Part shown: positions 31,471 through 39,499 of the stretch, one piece after another
How positions within the stretch are numbered: position 1 is the first letter of the stretch
Layout: each line of letters opens with the position of its first letter
DNA from: an uncultured Treponema sp.
GTDB lineage: Bacteria; Spirochaetota; Spirochaetia; Treponematales; Treponemataceae
Assembly (NCBI GenBank): GCA_946411505.1
Contig: CAMKEG010000007.1
Coordinates: 62,001 to 126,000 of the forward strand
Direction of reading: 5' to 3'
DNA length: 64,000 bases
Made by a program: the position numbers and the translations under genes
Notes under the pieces: generated by a model
Told to the model about the DNA's origin: nothing
What the model saw: the letters and a program-made list of their open reading frames with translations, nothing else
Database searches by the model: none

Positions 31471-31503
31471 AACAAAAAAGCCCGCATCGCGGGCTTTTTT
31501 GTT
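31471..31503. terminator. Bidirectional terminator after the purine permease
   Basis: A perfect 15-bp stem AACAAAAAAGCCCGC with GCGGGCTTTTTTGTT (31471..31485, 31489..31503; loop ATC) gives a T6 run in either direction. It separates the convergent permease gene and the minus-strand operon ending at 31510. Confidence 0.92.
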
Positions 31504-31509
31504 ATTGGT

Positions 31510-31863
31510 TTACTTTCCAGAATAAAAATCAACCACGTCGTCGGGAACGGCGTCGCGCCATTTTGTCTTTAGGACGAGCGCCTTGCAGACTTGGCGGCTT
31601 ATGAACCAAGCGATGACGATGCCGGCCAAAATCACCAGCGGCGAAACAGTTTTCATTATTGACGCGTCGGCCTTTACGATTCGGCCCAGGACAAAAGCCG
31701 CGCCGATTTCCAGCGCGATTACCAAAATAAATCCCGCGACAAGCAAGACAAGCGCGCCAAGCATTTGAAGCCAAAAGGCGTTCTTGCGCTTTTGCGTTTC
31801 TGTCAGCGGCGCCTTTTTGCGCTCGTCCGGCGCCTGGATGTTTTTAAGCTCTTCTTCAGTCAT
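31510..31863 (-). CDS. Small two-helix membrane protein, unknown
   Basis: The 117-residue product has a charged N-terminus (KKAPLTETQKRKNAFWLQML), two transmembrane helices (about 33-57 and 68-92) and a short basic cytoplasmic-type tail ending WRDAVPDDVVDFYSGK. I do not recognise the family. It overlaps the end of lspA by 8 bases, so it is translated with lspA; this is the only hint of function and points to the inner membrane. Confidence 0.7.
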   Translation of the reverse strand: MTEEELKNIQAPDERKKAPLTETQKRKNAFWLQMLGALVLLVAGFILVIALEIGAAFVLGRIVKADASIMKTVSPLVILAGIVIAWFISRQVCKALVLKTKWRDAVPDDVVDFYSGK

Positions 31864-32377
31864 TTTTCGTGTCTGCCTTCATGCTAAAAATAAAGGAAAC
31901 AATCAAAAGAATTCCGCAGACGACAATCGCCGCGTCGGCCACGTTGAATGTGGGCCAGCGGTCAAGGCCAAAGATTCCGAAGAACTTGACGTCGATGAAG
32001 TCAACGACGCCTTGCGGCCTGAAAATTCTGTCGATTATGTTGCCTATGCCTCCGCCAACGATGCCGCAAACGCACCAACGTTGGAGCGAGTTGAATTCCT
32101 TGTTCCTGAAATAAATCCAAACTACAAGCCCGATTACGACAAGCGGCGCCAGTGAGAACAAAAGGCTCCTGAAAGTCTGCGAAAGGCTGGCGCCCAGGCT
32201 GAAGGCCACGCCCTTGTTGGCCACGTGAATTATCCTTACAAGGTCGCCGCAAAGAGTCCAGCCGATTGTGTAAATTGGAATGTATTTTACGACGACGGCT
32301 TTTGTGATTTGGTCCGCCAAAACTACCGCGAGCGCGAGGATGAACGGAACCATTTTTTCTTTTAAGTTCTTTTCCAT
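31856..32377 (-). CDS. lspA: Lipoprotein signal peptidase (signal peptidase II)
   Basis: LspA cleaves lipoprotein signals before the lipid-modified Cys. The 173-residue membrane protein has four helices and the catalytic aspartate blocks GGGIGNIIDRI with GVVDFIDVKF, and FNVADAAIVV, where the two catalytic Asp lie. The N-terminal ADQITKAVVV and HVANKGVAFS are also diagnostic. It serves the several lipoproteins encoded in this window. Its start is close to a promoter (see 32389..32417) and lacks a Shine-Dalgarno, so the leader is at most a few bases. Confidence 0.95.
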   Translation of the reverse strand: MEKNLKEKMVPFILALAVVLADQITKAVVVKYIPIYTIGWTLCGDLVRIIHVANKGVAFSLGASLSQTFRSLLFSLAPLVVIGLVVWIYFRNKEFNSLQRWCVCGIVGGGIGNIIDRIFRPQGVVDFIDVKFFGIFGLDRWPTFNVADAAIVVCGILLIVSFIFSMKADTKND

Positions 32378-32388
32378 AAGTGAATGAC

Positions 32389-32417
32389 AGTATAGCGGAA
32401 ACGCGGCTTTTGTTCAA
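32389..32417 (-). promoter_or_regulatory. Promoter of lspA, very short leader
   Basis: On the minus strand TTGAAC (32412..32417), a 17-base spacer and TATACT (32389..32394). The ATG at 32377 is 11 bases further, giving a predicted leader of about 4-5 bases. Confidence 0.65.
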
Positions 32418-32454
32418 TGTTGGCGCAAAATAAAAATGGAAGCGCCTTTGCGCG

Positions 32455-33084
32455 CTAAAAGAACAGGCCGCGGACAAAAATTTCCAAGCCGATGAAAATT
32501 AAAATCGCTCCGCCCAAAATTTGGGCGCGGCTTGAAAGGCGCTTTCCTGCCGCGCGGCCAATGAGCAAGCCGGCCATGCAAATGGCAAATGTCACGCCCG
32601 CGATTATGAGCGAAGAGACGAGCGCCATTAAGGCGTCGTAGCGCGCCGTGGCAAAGCCTACGCTGAGCGCGTCGATTGAGGTCGCGATTCCCTGCAAAAT
32701 CAAAAGGCCAAAGGCCAGCGAGCTTGTTTTCCGTTCCGCGCAATTTTGGCAAGACTTTTTTTTGCAAGCCTTGCATTCTTCGCTTTTGTCCAGAAGGGAT
32801 TCAATTATCATTTTTCCGCCGATGTAAAGCAAAAGGACAAGGGCAATCCAAGGAATGAATTTTTGGAAGGCGGTGAATTTTTCAGCGATGGCGCGGACGC
32901 AAAGCCAGCCAATCATTGGCATTGTGAATTGGAAAAAAGCGTATGTTCCGGCCACAAGGCATCGTTTTTCTTGGCTCATCTGAGGCTCGGAAAGCGCGTT
33001 GACGATAGACACGGAAAAAGCGTCCATCGCCAGTCCTGTTCCCAAAAGAAGGGAATTGAAGAAAAAGATAAAATTCCAATCCAT
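32455..33084 (-). CDS. MntP/YtaF-type manganese efflux pump with Cys-rich loop
   Basis: The start at 33084 gives 209 residues, close to MntP length (about 190) plus an insert. GLAMDAFSVSIVNALS and ATSIDALSVGFATARYD carry the two conserved Asp-Ser pairs of the family, and six hydrophobic helices are visible. The loop between them contains ECKACKKKSCQNCAER, with four Cys in two CxxC-like pairs, which is unusual; it might bind a metal or a disulfide. The gene starts 11 bases after the DJ-1-like stop, in the same unit. Members export Mn2+ and related ions. Confidence 0.83.
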   Translation of the reverse strand: MDWNFIFFFNSLLLGTGLAMDAFSVSIVNALSEPQMSQEKRCLVAGTYAFFQFTMPMIGWLCVRAIAEKFTAFQKFIPWIALVLLLYIGGKMIIESLLDKSEECKACKKKSCQNCAERKTSSLAFGLLILQGIATSIDALSVGFATARYDALMALVSSLIIAGVTFAICMAGLLIGRAAGKRLSSRAQILGGAILIFIGLEIFVRGLFF

Positions 33085-33095
33085 GGCAAAGTTCT

Positions 33096-33710
33096 TTAGC
33101 GCTGGACGCTTGCGGCCTTGATTTTTTGGGCGCTTTCCTTTCCGCAAAGGTATTCCACGAGCGCCATCGCGAATTGCTCGGCGGCGCCGGGGCCGCGTCC
33201 CGTAATCAAGTTTTGGTCAACGACAAAGGGCTGGTCGGGAACAAGGACGGCGCCGGCGGTTAACTGGACGGCCTTTTCCTTTTCGCCGCAATAGTCCTCA
33301 AATTTTTTCATTCCGGGATAGCAAGTGTAATTTTTTCCGGCCAAGACTCCGGTTTTTGCCAAGACAACAACCGGCGCGGCGCATATTGCGGCCACCAATT
33401 TTTTTTGCGCGAACATTTGCTTGATGAAGTCCAAGGCAAGCTCGCATGAAGCGACATTGGCCGCTCCCGGCATTCCGCCTGGAATGAAAACGCCGTCTGG
33501 CAAGTCGCCTTCCCTCATGGCCAGCTCGTCAAAGGTCATGTCGGCCTTTACGGGAATCTTGTGCGCTCCAATGACCAGCGGGTCAGCCTTGCCGCCGACT
33601 GGAACGGCGACTGTCTCCACTTGGACGTCCGCGCGGCGCAAATAATCTATGGGCGTTATCGCCTCTATTTCCTCAAAACCTTCCGCCAATAAAACGACGA
33701 CTCTTGCCAT
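33096..33710 (-). CDS. DJ-1/PfpI (YajL-like) family protein
   Basis: The 204-residue protein has the DJ-1 fold marks: VVVLLAEGFEEIEAITPIDY with the active-site Glu, and LVAAICAAPVVVLAKTGVL with the nucleophilic-elbow Cys110. GRGPGAAEQFAMALVE follows near the end. Members are redox-sensing chaperone-like or glyoxalase-like enzymes. The C-terminal 15 residues are an added basic tail. GGAGGAGAC lies just upstream of the start. It is co-transcribed with the MntP-like gene. Confidence 0.9.
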   Translation of the reverse strand: MARVVVLLAEGFEEIEAITPIDYLRRADVQVETVAVPVGGKADPLVIGAHKIPVKADMTFDELAMREGDLPDGVFIPGGMPGAANVASCELALDFIKQMFAQKKLVAAICAAPVVVLAKTGVLAGKNYTCYPGMKKFEDYCGEKEKAVQLTAGAVLVPDQPFVVDQNLITGRGPGAAEQFAMALVEYLCGKESAQKIKAASVQR

Positions 33711-33732
33711 GTCTCCTCCTTGTCTAACTGGC

Positions 33733-33761
33733 TTGATATTATACTATTTTCGCGTTAAAAT
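33733..33761 (+). promoter_or_regulatory. Promoter of the receiver-protein operon, predicted leaderless
   Basis: TTGATA (33733..33738), a 17-base spacer and TAAAAT (33756..33761) precede the ATG at 33770 by 8 bases. No Shine-Dalgarno is present. Confidence 0.7.
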
Positions 33762-33769
33762 ATCTATAT

Positions 33770-35032
33770 ATGGAACCAACAGCAAGAAAAAAACAAGTAT
33801 TGATTATAAACGCCGCTCCCATGCTCAGGGAATTTTTAAAGGAAAAATTTATTTCCGAAAATGTGAGCGTGGAATTGTCGGATGGCCGTTTGGATTCCGT
33901 TTCAAAAATGGTCCGCACTTTGCCGGACTTGATAATCATCGACGTTCAGAGTTCCTTTGACGAGATAATGGACTTGCTTGAGCGCAAAATGACGGACCCC
34001 AACGCAAAAAGAATTCCGGTAATCGTTTCTGGGCCTGAGATGGAGCGGGCCGCGATTTCTTCCTTGGTTCAATACGGAGTCGTGAAATATTTTTCAAAGC
34101 CGATTAAGTTTGACGTTTTCTTTGAGGCGATTGGAAAAATAATCCGCGTCAACCTTTCTATGGACACAACTCCTTGCGTCCTTGAAATTCACCACAACGG
34201 AAACATTGTTTTCATCGAAATCGCGCAAGGCTTGAACCGCGAAAAAATTTCTTTGCTAAAATATAAAATCAGCGAAATGATTGACAACTACAAAATAAAG
34301 GAGCCTAAAGTCATTGTGATGATGACAAACTTGCAGCTTTCTTTTGTGGATGGAATCAACGTCGAGCTTTTGCTTGACACAATCATCGCCGACAATCGCA
34401 TTCAGCGCAGAAACATAAAGGTTCTGTCGCTGGACAATTTTATGGACGAGTTCATTGACGGCCACGCGGAGTATGTTGGCGTCAAAGTGATAAAGGATTT
34501 GACGACGGCGCTGGGGGCCTTGGTTGGAAAGTCCAACGGAGGCGAGGCCACCGACATTATCGCCGACAGCATTCTTGCGGGCGACGACGACGAGACGACC
34601 GGCTTTGGCGACATTCGCTTTGGCGCGGAAGGCGGAGACGGCGCCTCCCTTAGTTCGGAAGGCAGCTTGTTGAACATAGCCATTGTTGACGACGATGAAG
34701 TTGTGCGGACAATACTTTCGCAGTCGTTTAGCTCCCTGGGCATCGCGGCGGAAGTCTTTGACAGCGGCGCCAAATTCGCGCAGGCCATTCAAAGCAAGGA
34801 TTACGATTTGGCAGTCCTTGACATATTCATGCAAGGCGTTTCCGGCTTTGACATACTTAACCAATTGCGGTCAAGGGAAAAGTCGATTCCAGTAATCGTT
34901 TACTCTCAGGCTGTCCAGCGCGAATATGTCATTCAAGCCCTTAGCCTTGGCGCCAAAGGCTATCTTGCCAAGCCGCAAAAGCCGGAAGTGATTATCCGAA
35001 AAGCTATGGAAATTTTGCATGACAGAATCTGA
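33770..35032 (+). CDS. Dual-receiver signalling protein (degenerate REC, STAS-like middle, REC)
   Basis: The 420-residue protein has three parts. Residues 8-130 form a receiver-like domain with an Asp in LIIIDVQ and Lys in YFSKPIK, but the usual acidic pocket is replaced by NAAP. Residues about 135-260 (LEIHHNGNIVFIEIAQGLNR, then FVDGINVELLLDTIIADN) resemble a STAS or anti-sigma antagonist-like alpha/beta domain. Residues about 300-420 form a complete receiver with DDDE, the phospho-Asp in LDIFMQG, Ser in YSQ and Lys in LAKPQK. There is no DNA-binding output. The gene overlaps the hybrid kinase gene by 14 bases, so they are one phosphorelay pair. The STAS-like label is tentative. Confidence 0.78.
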   Translation: MEPTARKKQVLIINAAPMLREFLKEKFISENVSVELSDGRLDSVSKMVRTLPDLIIIDVQSSFDEIMDLLERKMTDPNAKRIPVIVSGPEMERAAISSLVQYGVVKYFSKPIKFDVFFEAIGKIIRVNLSMDTTPCVLEIHHNGNIVFIEIAQGLNREKISLLKYKISEMIDNYKIKEPKVIVMMTNLQLSFVDGINVELLLDTIIADNRIQRRNIKVLSLDNFMDEFIDGHAEYVGVKVIKDLTTALGALVGKSNGGEATDIIADSILAGDDDETTGFGDIRFGAEGGDGASLSSEGSLLNIAIVDDDEVVRTILSQSFSSLGIAAEVFDSGAKFAQAIQSKDYDLAVLDIFMQGVSGFDILNQLRSREKSIPVIVYSQAVQREYVIQALSLGAKGYLAKPQKPEVIIRKAMEILHDRI

Positions 35033-37043
35033 CGCGCCTCTTGAGGCTATTGCCACCGGAAGCCGCTTCCTATCCAGCACAGTTCACGAAATGCGCACGC
35101 CCATTCAGACTATAGTGGGCTCGCTTGAGCTTTTAAAGCTTACAAGTTTGGACAAGGAGCAGTTGGAGTATGTGCACCAAATGCAAGTGGGCGCGGAAAC
35201 TCTGCTGGCCTTGGCAAACGACATCCTTGACTTTTCAAAAATTCGCTCGCAAAATTTTCAACTTGAAAACATCAGCTTCAACTTGATGGACGTTGTCGAG
35301 CGCGTGATGGACTCAATAAGCGCCGAAGCCTTCAACAAGGGCCTTGAGCTTGTGAGCGACGTTTATCCCAACGTTCCAAAATACATCGTCGGCGATCCAA
35401 CCCGCTTGCAGCAGATTTTGTTGAACATGGTCAAGAACGCGGTGAAGTTTACGGACAAGGGCTATGTGCACGCCATTGTGGAGCGGGGCGAGGGCGGATG
35501 CGTTCTTTTTAAGGTCGAGGACACCGGCATCGGAATTTCAAAAAGCGCGAGCAAAAAGCTTTTCACCGACTTTTATCAGGCCGACACTTCGACTACAAGA
35601 AAGTACGGCGGAACGGGCTTGGGACTTTCAATTTGCAAGGCGCTTGTGGCCGCGATGAACGGAAAAATCGGCGTCAACCAAAATCCCACCGGCGGCTCCG
35701 TGTTTTGGTTTTCAATTCCTTGCGTGGAAGCCAAGAGCGACAAGGCCACCCTTGAAAAGTACAGAAAAATTAGATTTCCCGAAAACACCCGCGCGCTTTT
35801 GGTGGACGACAATTTTTTGGCGCGCAAGTCCTTTGAGTCCAAGCTTAAGGATTTTGGCTTGTCCAACGTGTCGCTCGCGCAAAGCGGCTTTGAGGCCCTG
35901 GACATGATGAAAGCCGCCGTGGCCCAGCAAAACCCCTTTACCATTGTGTTCATCGACATGCTCATGCCAAAGATGGACGGCTGGCGTCTTGCCAGCGAGA
36001 TAAATTCCGACAAAAAAATAAACGACGCCAAGCTTTACTTGATTGTGCCAGAGGGGCAAATGGGGCAAGACGCCAAGATGCGCATGCTCAACTGGTTCAA
36101 CGGATACATTTACAAGCCGATAAAAGTCAGAAAGCTTTTTGAGCTTTTGAACTTGACTTTCTCCGTTCCTATTGAGTTGAACGGCGACGAGCAAAACGCG
36201 GTTGACGAAGCGGCCATAAAGGTGAGCGACGAAAAAGTCGCGCAAGGCGTTTTGGCGCTCGTTGCGGAAGACCATCCCGTAAACAGAAAGTTGATTGTTG
36301 CCTTTCTTAAAAAGATGGGCGCGGAAGTTTTGGAGGCCGACGACGGAGAGAAGGCCGTGCGGCTTGCGAAGAAAAATCCAAAGACGGACATTGTGTTCAT
36401 AGACTTGCAGATGCCGGTGATGAACGGCTTGGACGCCACAAAAATTTTAAGGCAAAACCATTACAACGGCGTGATTGTCGCCTGCACGGCAAACCACACC
36501 AAAGAGGACGTCAAGACCTACAAGGCCGCCGGAATGAACGACGTTTTGGGAAAGCCCTATAAAAGCGACGACTTGAAAAAAATCATCGCAAAATGGAAAA
36601 GTTCCTTTGCCGCCAATCTTAAGCCTTCAAAATCCGCTTCAGGCGGGGAGGAGGCCGGGGCGAATGTTGTTTGGGACGTCGCTGATTTTGAAGACACTAT
36701 TTCGGGCGACTGCAACTTGGGCGAACAGTTGGTTTTTGACTTTGAGGAGCAAACGGAAAAGTTGCTTTCGGAAATTCCCGGCATGATAAGGGAAAAAGAT
36801 TTTGAAGGCTTGAGGCAAATAGGCCACACGCTAAAGGGAAGCGCCGCGACGATTTCCGCCAGGACAATATGCCGTTGCGGCGGAGCCTTGAACAAAGCCG
36901 CCCATGAAAAAAACGTAAAAAAGCTTGACGCCGAATATAAAAGCCTTTGCAAGGAGTTTGAAAAATTCCGCGCAAAGGCGGAAGAATGGAAAAAGGAGAA
37001 AGGCCTTGAAGACGAACTATCATACACACACGACTTTTTGTGA
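35019..37043 (+). CDS. Hybrid sensor histidine kinase (HisKA-HATPase-REC-REC-HPt)
   Basis: The 674-residue cytoplasmic kinase lacks any transmembrane or sensor domain. In order: HisKA with SSTVHEMRTP (His23); HATPase with NMVKNAVKF, DTGIG and GTGLGLSICKAL; a receiver with FIDMLMPKMDG and YKPIK; a second receiver with FIDLQMPVMNG and GKPYKS; and a C-terminal HPt domain with IGHTLKGSAATI as the phospho-His site. It could carry a complete internal phosphorelay. Its only obvious input is the coupled upstream dual-receiver protein. It overlaps that gene by 14 bases and the following PHP gene by 38. Confidence 0.93.
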   Translation: MTESDAPLEAIATGSRFLSSTVHEMRTPIQTIVGSLELLKLTSLDKEQLEYVHQMQVGAETLLALANDILDFSKIRSQNFQLENISFNLMDVVERVMDSISAEAFNKGLELVSDVYPNVPKYIVGDPTRLQQILLNMVKNAVKFTDKGYVHAIVERGEGGCVLFKVEDTGIGISKSASKKLFTDFYQADTSTTRKYGGTGLGLSICKALVAAMNGKIGVNQNPTGGSVFWFSIPCVEAKSDKATLEKYRKIRFPENTRALLVDDNFLARKSFESKLKDFGLSNVSLAQSGFEALDMMKAAVAQQNPFTIVFIDMLMPKMDGWRLASEINSDKKINDAKLYLIVPEGQMGQDAKMRMLNWFNGYIYKPIKVRKLFELLNLTFSVPIELNGDEQNAVDEAAIKVSDEKVAQGVLALVAEDHPVNRKLIVAFLKKMGAEVLEADDGEKAVRLAKKNPKTDIVFIDLQMPVMNGLDATKILRQNHYNGVIVACTANHTKEDVKTYKAAGMNDVLGKPYKSDDLKKIIAKWKSSFAANLKPSKSASGGEEAGANVVWDVADFEDTISGDCNLGEQLVFDFEEQTEKLLSEIPGMIREKDFEGLRQIGHTLKGSAATISARTICRCGGALNKAAHEKNVKKLDAEYKSLCKEFEKFRAKAEEWKKEKGLEDELSYTHDFL

Positions 37044-37857
37044 CGGAAAAAATTCTCCGAGGGAAATGATTGAAGAGGCTTTGAAAAAAAACTTTTCGAT
37101 TTTGGGCTTTTCCTCCCACAGCGTCTATCCCCACGCCGCCGATTGGCACATGAGCGCGGCCAGCCACCAAAAGTATTTTGACGAGATTCGTTCCCTGGCA
37201 AAAGAATATTCGGACAGGATAAAGATTTACGCCGGCCTTGAAGCCGACTACATTCCGCAATTTGCCTGCGACTTTGACTGGGCTTACAAACAATTCTCTC
37301 CTGATTATCTTATTGGCTCCGTTCACTATTTGACAAACGACAAAGGCTTCTTTACCGTTGACGACAAGCTGGAAAACGTGAAGGAGGGCTTGGAGCGCCT
37401 TTATTCCAACAACGGAAAAAAAGCGGTTTGCGAATACTTTGACCGGCAGCGGCAAATGGTTAAAAGCCAAAAAATCACGATTGTGGGGCACGCGGACCTT
37501 GTCAGAATAAGGAACGCCCAATTGAAATTTTTTGACGAGGGCGACTCTTGGTACAAAAAGGAACTTAGGGCGACCGCAAAGGCCTTCGCAAAGGCCGGCG
37601 TAGTCGTGGAAATAAACACCGGCGGCTTGGCAAGGGGCTCGATTGACGACGTTTACCCCAGCGCTGAATTTTTGGATTATTTAAGGCAAGAAGGCGCGCC
37701 GATAACTTTTTCAAGCGACGCGCATACGGCAAATTGTTTGGACTATGCCTTTGACCGCGCGGAACTTGCGGCGGTCAGGGCCGGCTATACGGAAGCCGCT
37801 TACTTTGAAGACGGCCAAATCAAGTTTTTCCAACTTGACGGCCGCCTAAAATATTAG
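37006..37857 (+). CDS. PHP-domain histidinol-phosphatase-like phosphoesterase (TTG start)
   Basis: I place the start at TTG 37006 because AAAGGAG ends 7 bases earlier and the product then begins directly with the PHP signature KTNYHTHTTFCDG (His6, His8). A longer ATG frame at 36925 would add 27 basic residues not expected in the family. Further metal-ligand blocks are LGFSSHS, AGLEADYI, GSVHYL, VGHADL and ITFSSDAHT. The 283 residues match HisK/HisJ-type histidinol-phosphate phosphatases. No other histidine-biosynthesis gene lies nearby; it overlaps the hybrid kinase gene, so a role in signalling metabolite turnover is also possible. The stop overlaps the convergent DksA-like gene. Confidence 0.85.
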   Translation: MKTNYHTHTTFCDGKNSPREMIEEALKKNFSILGFSSHSVYPHAADWHMSAASHQKYFDEIRSLAKEYSDRIKIYAGLEADYIPQFACDFDWAYKQFSPDYLIGSVHYLTNDKGFFTVDDKLENVKEGLERLYSNNGKKAVCEYFDRQRQMVKSQKITIVGHADLVRIRNAQLKFFDEGDSWYKKELRATAKAFAKAGVVVEINTGGLARGSIDDVYPSAEFLDYLRQEGAPITFSSDAHTANCLDYAFDRAELAAVRAGYTEAAYFEDGQIKFFQLDGRLKY

Positions 37858-38231
37858 CGGCGCTTTTCGGCTTTTGACGCGCAGTTGATGCACATGAAGG
37901 CGTAGGGCAAGGCCTCAAGGCGAGCTTCGGGAATCGGCTTTCCGCACTGGAGGCAGAGGCCGTACTTTCCTTGCTGGATGCGAAGAAGCGCGTTGTTTAT
38001 GAGCGTAAGGCGGTTGGCGTCCTGCGCGCCAAGCGAGTCCAACATATTGCGGTCAACGGCGTCCGAGGCCACGTCAATTTCGTCGCCAGACTCAACTTTG
38101 GAAACCAAATCCTTGAATTCGTTGTTCTGCGCCGCGAGGGCGTCCAAAATCAAGTTTCTCTGTTCAATCAGTTTTTCCTTCATTTTTTTAATGAATGACT
38201 GTCTCAAAATTTTCCCCTTGTTGACAAACAT
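37854..38231 (-). CDS. DksA/TraR-type zinc-finger regulator
   Basis: The 125-residue protein has a coiled-coil MKEKLIEQRNLILDALAAQN and an Asp-containing bend (DVASDAVDRN). A C4 zinc finger CLQCGKPIP...CINCASK (about residues 92-120) follows. DksA-type proteins bind the RNA polymerase secondary channel and act with ppGpp. The start at 38231 is uncertain; an ATG 16 codons later (38183) is the alternative, as neither has a strong Shine-Dalgarno. A TTGATT/TATAGT pair with a 19-base spacer (38246..38276, minus) could give a leader of a few bases. Confidence 0.82.
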   Translation of the reverse strand: MFVNKGKILRQSFIKKMKEKLIEQRNLILDALAAQNNEFKDLVSKVESGDEIDVASDAVDRNMLDSLGAQDANRLTLINNALLRIQQGKYGLCLQCGKPIPEARLEALPYAFMCINCASKAEKRR

Positions 38232-38296
38232 GTTTATTTTAAGATACTATAATAGCGCATCTTGAAAAAAAATCAAGTGTTTTTTTAGGAGGAATC

Positions 38297-38515
38297 GTGG
38301 CAAAAGAAGAAGCTATTGAAGTTGAAGGCTTGGTAAAAGAAGCTTTGCCCAACACAATGTTCCGCGTTGAATTGAAAAACGGACACATCATCATGGCTCA
38401 CCTTTCGGGAAAAATGCGCAAGCACTACATTAGGATTGTTCCCGGCGACAACGTGAAGGTTGAGCTTTCTCCCTACGATTTGGACAAGGGAAGAATCATT
38501 TTTAGACAAAGATAG
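38297..38515 (+). CDS. infA: Translation initiation factor IF-1
   Basis: The 72-residue protein is the standard S1-fold IF-1: [40 protein letters not shown] and [26 protein letters not shown] stands 8 bases before the ATG. The gene is monocistronic. The bases between it and the DksA-like gene hold only promoter-type A/T-rich sequence. Confidence 0.98.
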   Translation: MAKEEAIEVEGLVKEALPNTMFRVELKNGHIIMAHLSGKMRKHYIRIVPGDNVKVELSPYDLDKGRIIFRQR

Positions 38516-38522
38516 TTTTAAG

Positions 38523-38557
38523 GGCGCGTCCGGCTTTTGGCGCGCCTATTGTTTTTT
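38523..38557 (+). terminator. Possible terminator after infA
   Basis: GGCGCG (38523..38528) pairs with CGCGCC (38541..38546) around a 12-base loop, and T-rich sequence follows at 38547..38560. The T-run is interrupted, so strength is uncertain. It overlaps the stop of the convergent J-protein gene. Confidence 0.35.
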
Positions 38558-39085
38558 GTTTGGGCGGAACAAGGCTTTTAGCGCGACAACCGCTCCGCTA
38601 AAGCCGTTCACTACCGCCGCAAAGCTTAGAATTGGTCCGATTGGAAAAATAAACCACGAAAAACTGAACGACCAAAGCCCGATAAAAATTTGCAGGCCTT
38701 TCCAAATCAGCTTGCCCAGCGCCTCGCTCCTTGAAAGCGGAGCGGGGTCTTGGTTTGAGGAATAGTAATAATATCGCCGGCTTGAGTTTGCGTAGTTGGC
38801 CCATTCTTGGAATGGATCGTAGCTTTCGTATGAATTGTATTGCCGGTATGAACTTTGTCCGGCGCTCTCAAATGGGTTGAATCCGCCGGCGTCGTATTGC
38901 GCTTTTTTTGAAGGGTCGCCCAAAACTTCGTAGGCGGCGTTTATCTTCTTAAACATTTCTTCGGCGTTTTTGTCGCCCGGATTTCTGTCCGGATGATATT
39001 TAAAGGCGAGGTTTCTGTATGCTTTTTTAATTTCGTCTTGCGTCGCCGTTTTTGACACGCCAAGAAGCGCGTAGTAGTCGTCCAT
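38546..39085 (-). CDS. Membrane-anchored J-domain protein
   Basis: The 179-residue protein opens with a J domain: [20 protein letters not shown], then [19 protein letters not shown], with the HPD tripeptide that stimulates DnaK, and [16 protein letters not shown] Tyr/Ser-rich linker follows, then two hydrophobic helices (about 125-145 and 150-170) that would anchor it to the membrane. The zinc-finger and substrate domains of true DnaJ are absent, so it is a class C J-protein recruiting DnaK to the membrane. It has its own near-leaderless promoter inside the end of the upstream smr gene. Confidence 0.87.
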   Translation of the reverse strand: MDDYYALLGVSKTATQDEIKKAYRNLAFKYHPDRNPGDKNAEEMFKKINAAYEVLGDPSKKAQYDAGGFNPFESAGQSSYRQYNSYESYDPFQEWANYANSSRRYYYYSSNQDPAPLSRSEALGKLIWKGLQIFIGLWSFSFSWFIFPIGPILSFAAVVNGFSGAVVALKALFRPNKKQ

Positions 39086-39091
39086 ATTTAT

Positions 39092-39120
39092 ATAATAATG
39101 AAATTATTGGCGAATGACAA
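39092..39120 (-). promoter_or_regulatory. Possible promoter of the J-protein gene, predicted leaderless
   Basis: On the minus strand TTGTCA (39115..39120), a 17-base spacer and TATTAT (39092..39097) end 6 bases before the ATG at 39085. The -35 box lies inside the last codons of the smr gene. Confidence 0.5.
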
Positions 39121-39499
39121 CCCAAGTCGCGCCGCTTCCGCCGTGACATCTGTCGGCGTTTCCGCTGGCTCCCAAGCGGCTGTCATATTGGATGAATTTT
39201 TTTACGACGCTTCCCAAAACGCCTTCGCTGTCCGCGGAATGAAGTCCTTTTCCGTGTATTATCAAAACTTTTTGCAAGCCCTTACGCCTTGAGTTTGCCA
39301 CAAAAATGTCGAGCGCCTTCCACGCCTCCTCTTGCGTCATTCCGTGAAGGTCGATTGTGTCTTGGGGTTTTAGTTTTTGGACGTAGGAGGAACGGGCCAA
39401 TTTTTTTTGAGTTTCATTTTTTTCAGCGGCCGCGTCCTTGTCTATTATTTTTGTTTTGCTTGAGGCTTCCCACTTGTCCAGAATGTCGCCGAAGTTCAT
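39104..39499 (-). CDS. Smr-domain protein
   Basis: The 131-residue protein has a lysine-rich head and an Smr domain: DTIDLHGMTQEEAWKALDIF, then KVLIIHGKGLHSADSEGVLG and the terminal GGSGATWVVIRQ. The DLHG and HGKG blocks are the Smr (MutS2 C-terminal) nuclease-type motifs. Stand-alone Smr proteins nick branched DNA or cut mRNA at stalled ribosomes. It overlaps the BatD-like gene by 4 bases as last gene of the Bat-type operon. Confidence 0.88.
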   Translation of the reverse strand: MNFGDILDKWEASSKTKIIDKDAAAEKNETQKKLARSSYVQKLKPQDTIDLHGMTQEEAWKALDIFVANSRRKGLQKVLIIHGKGLHSADSEGVLGSVVKKFIQYDSRLGASGNADRCHGGSGATWVVIRQ

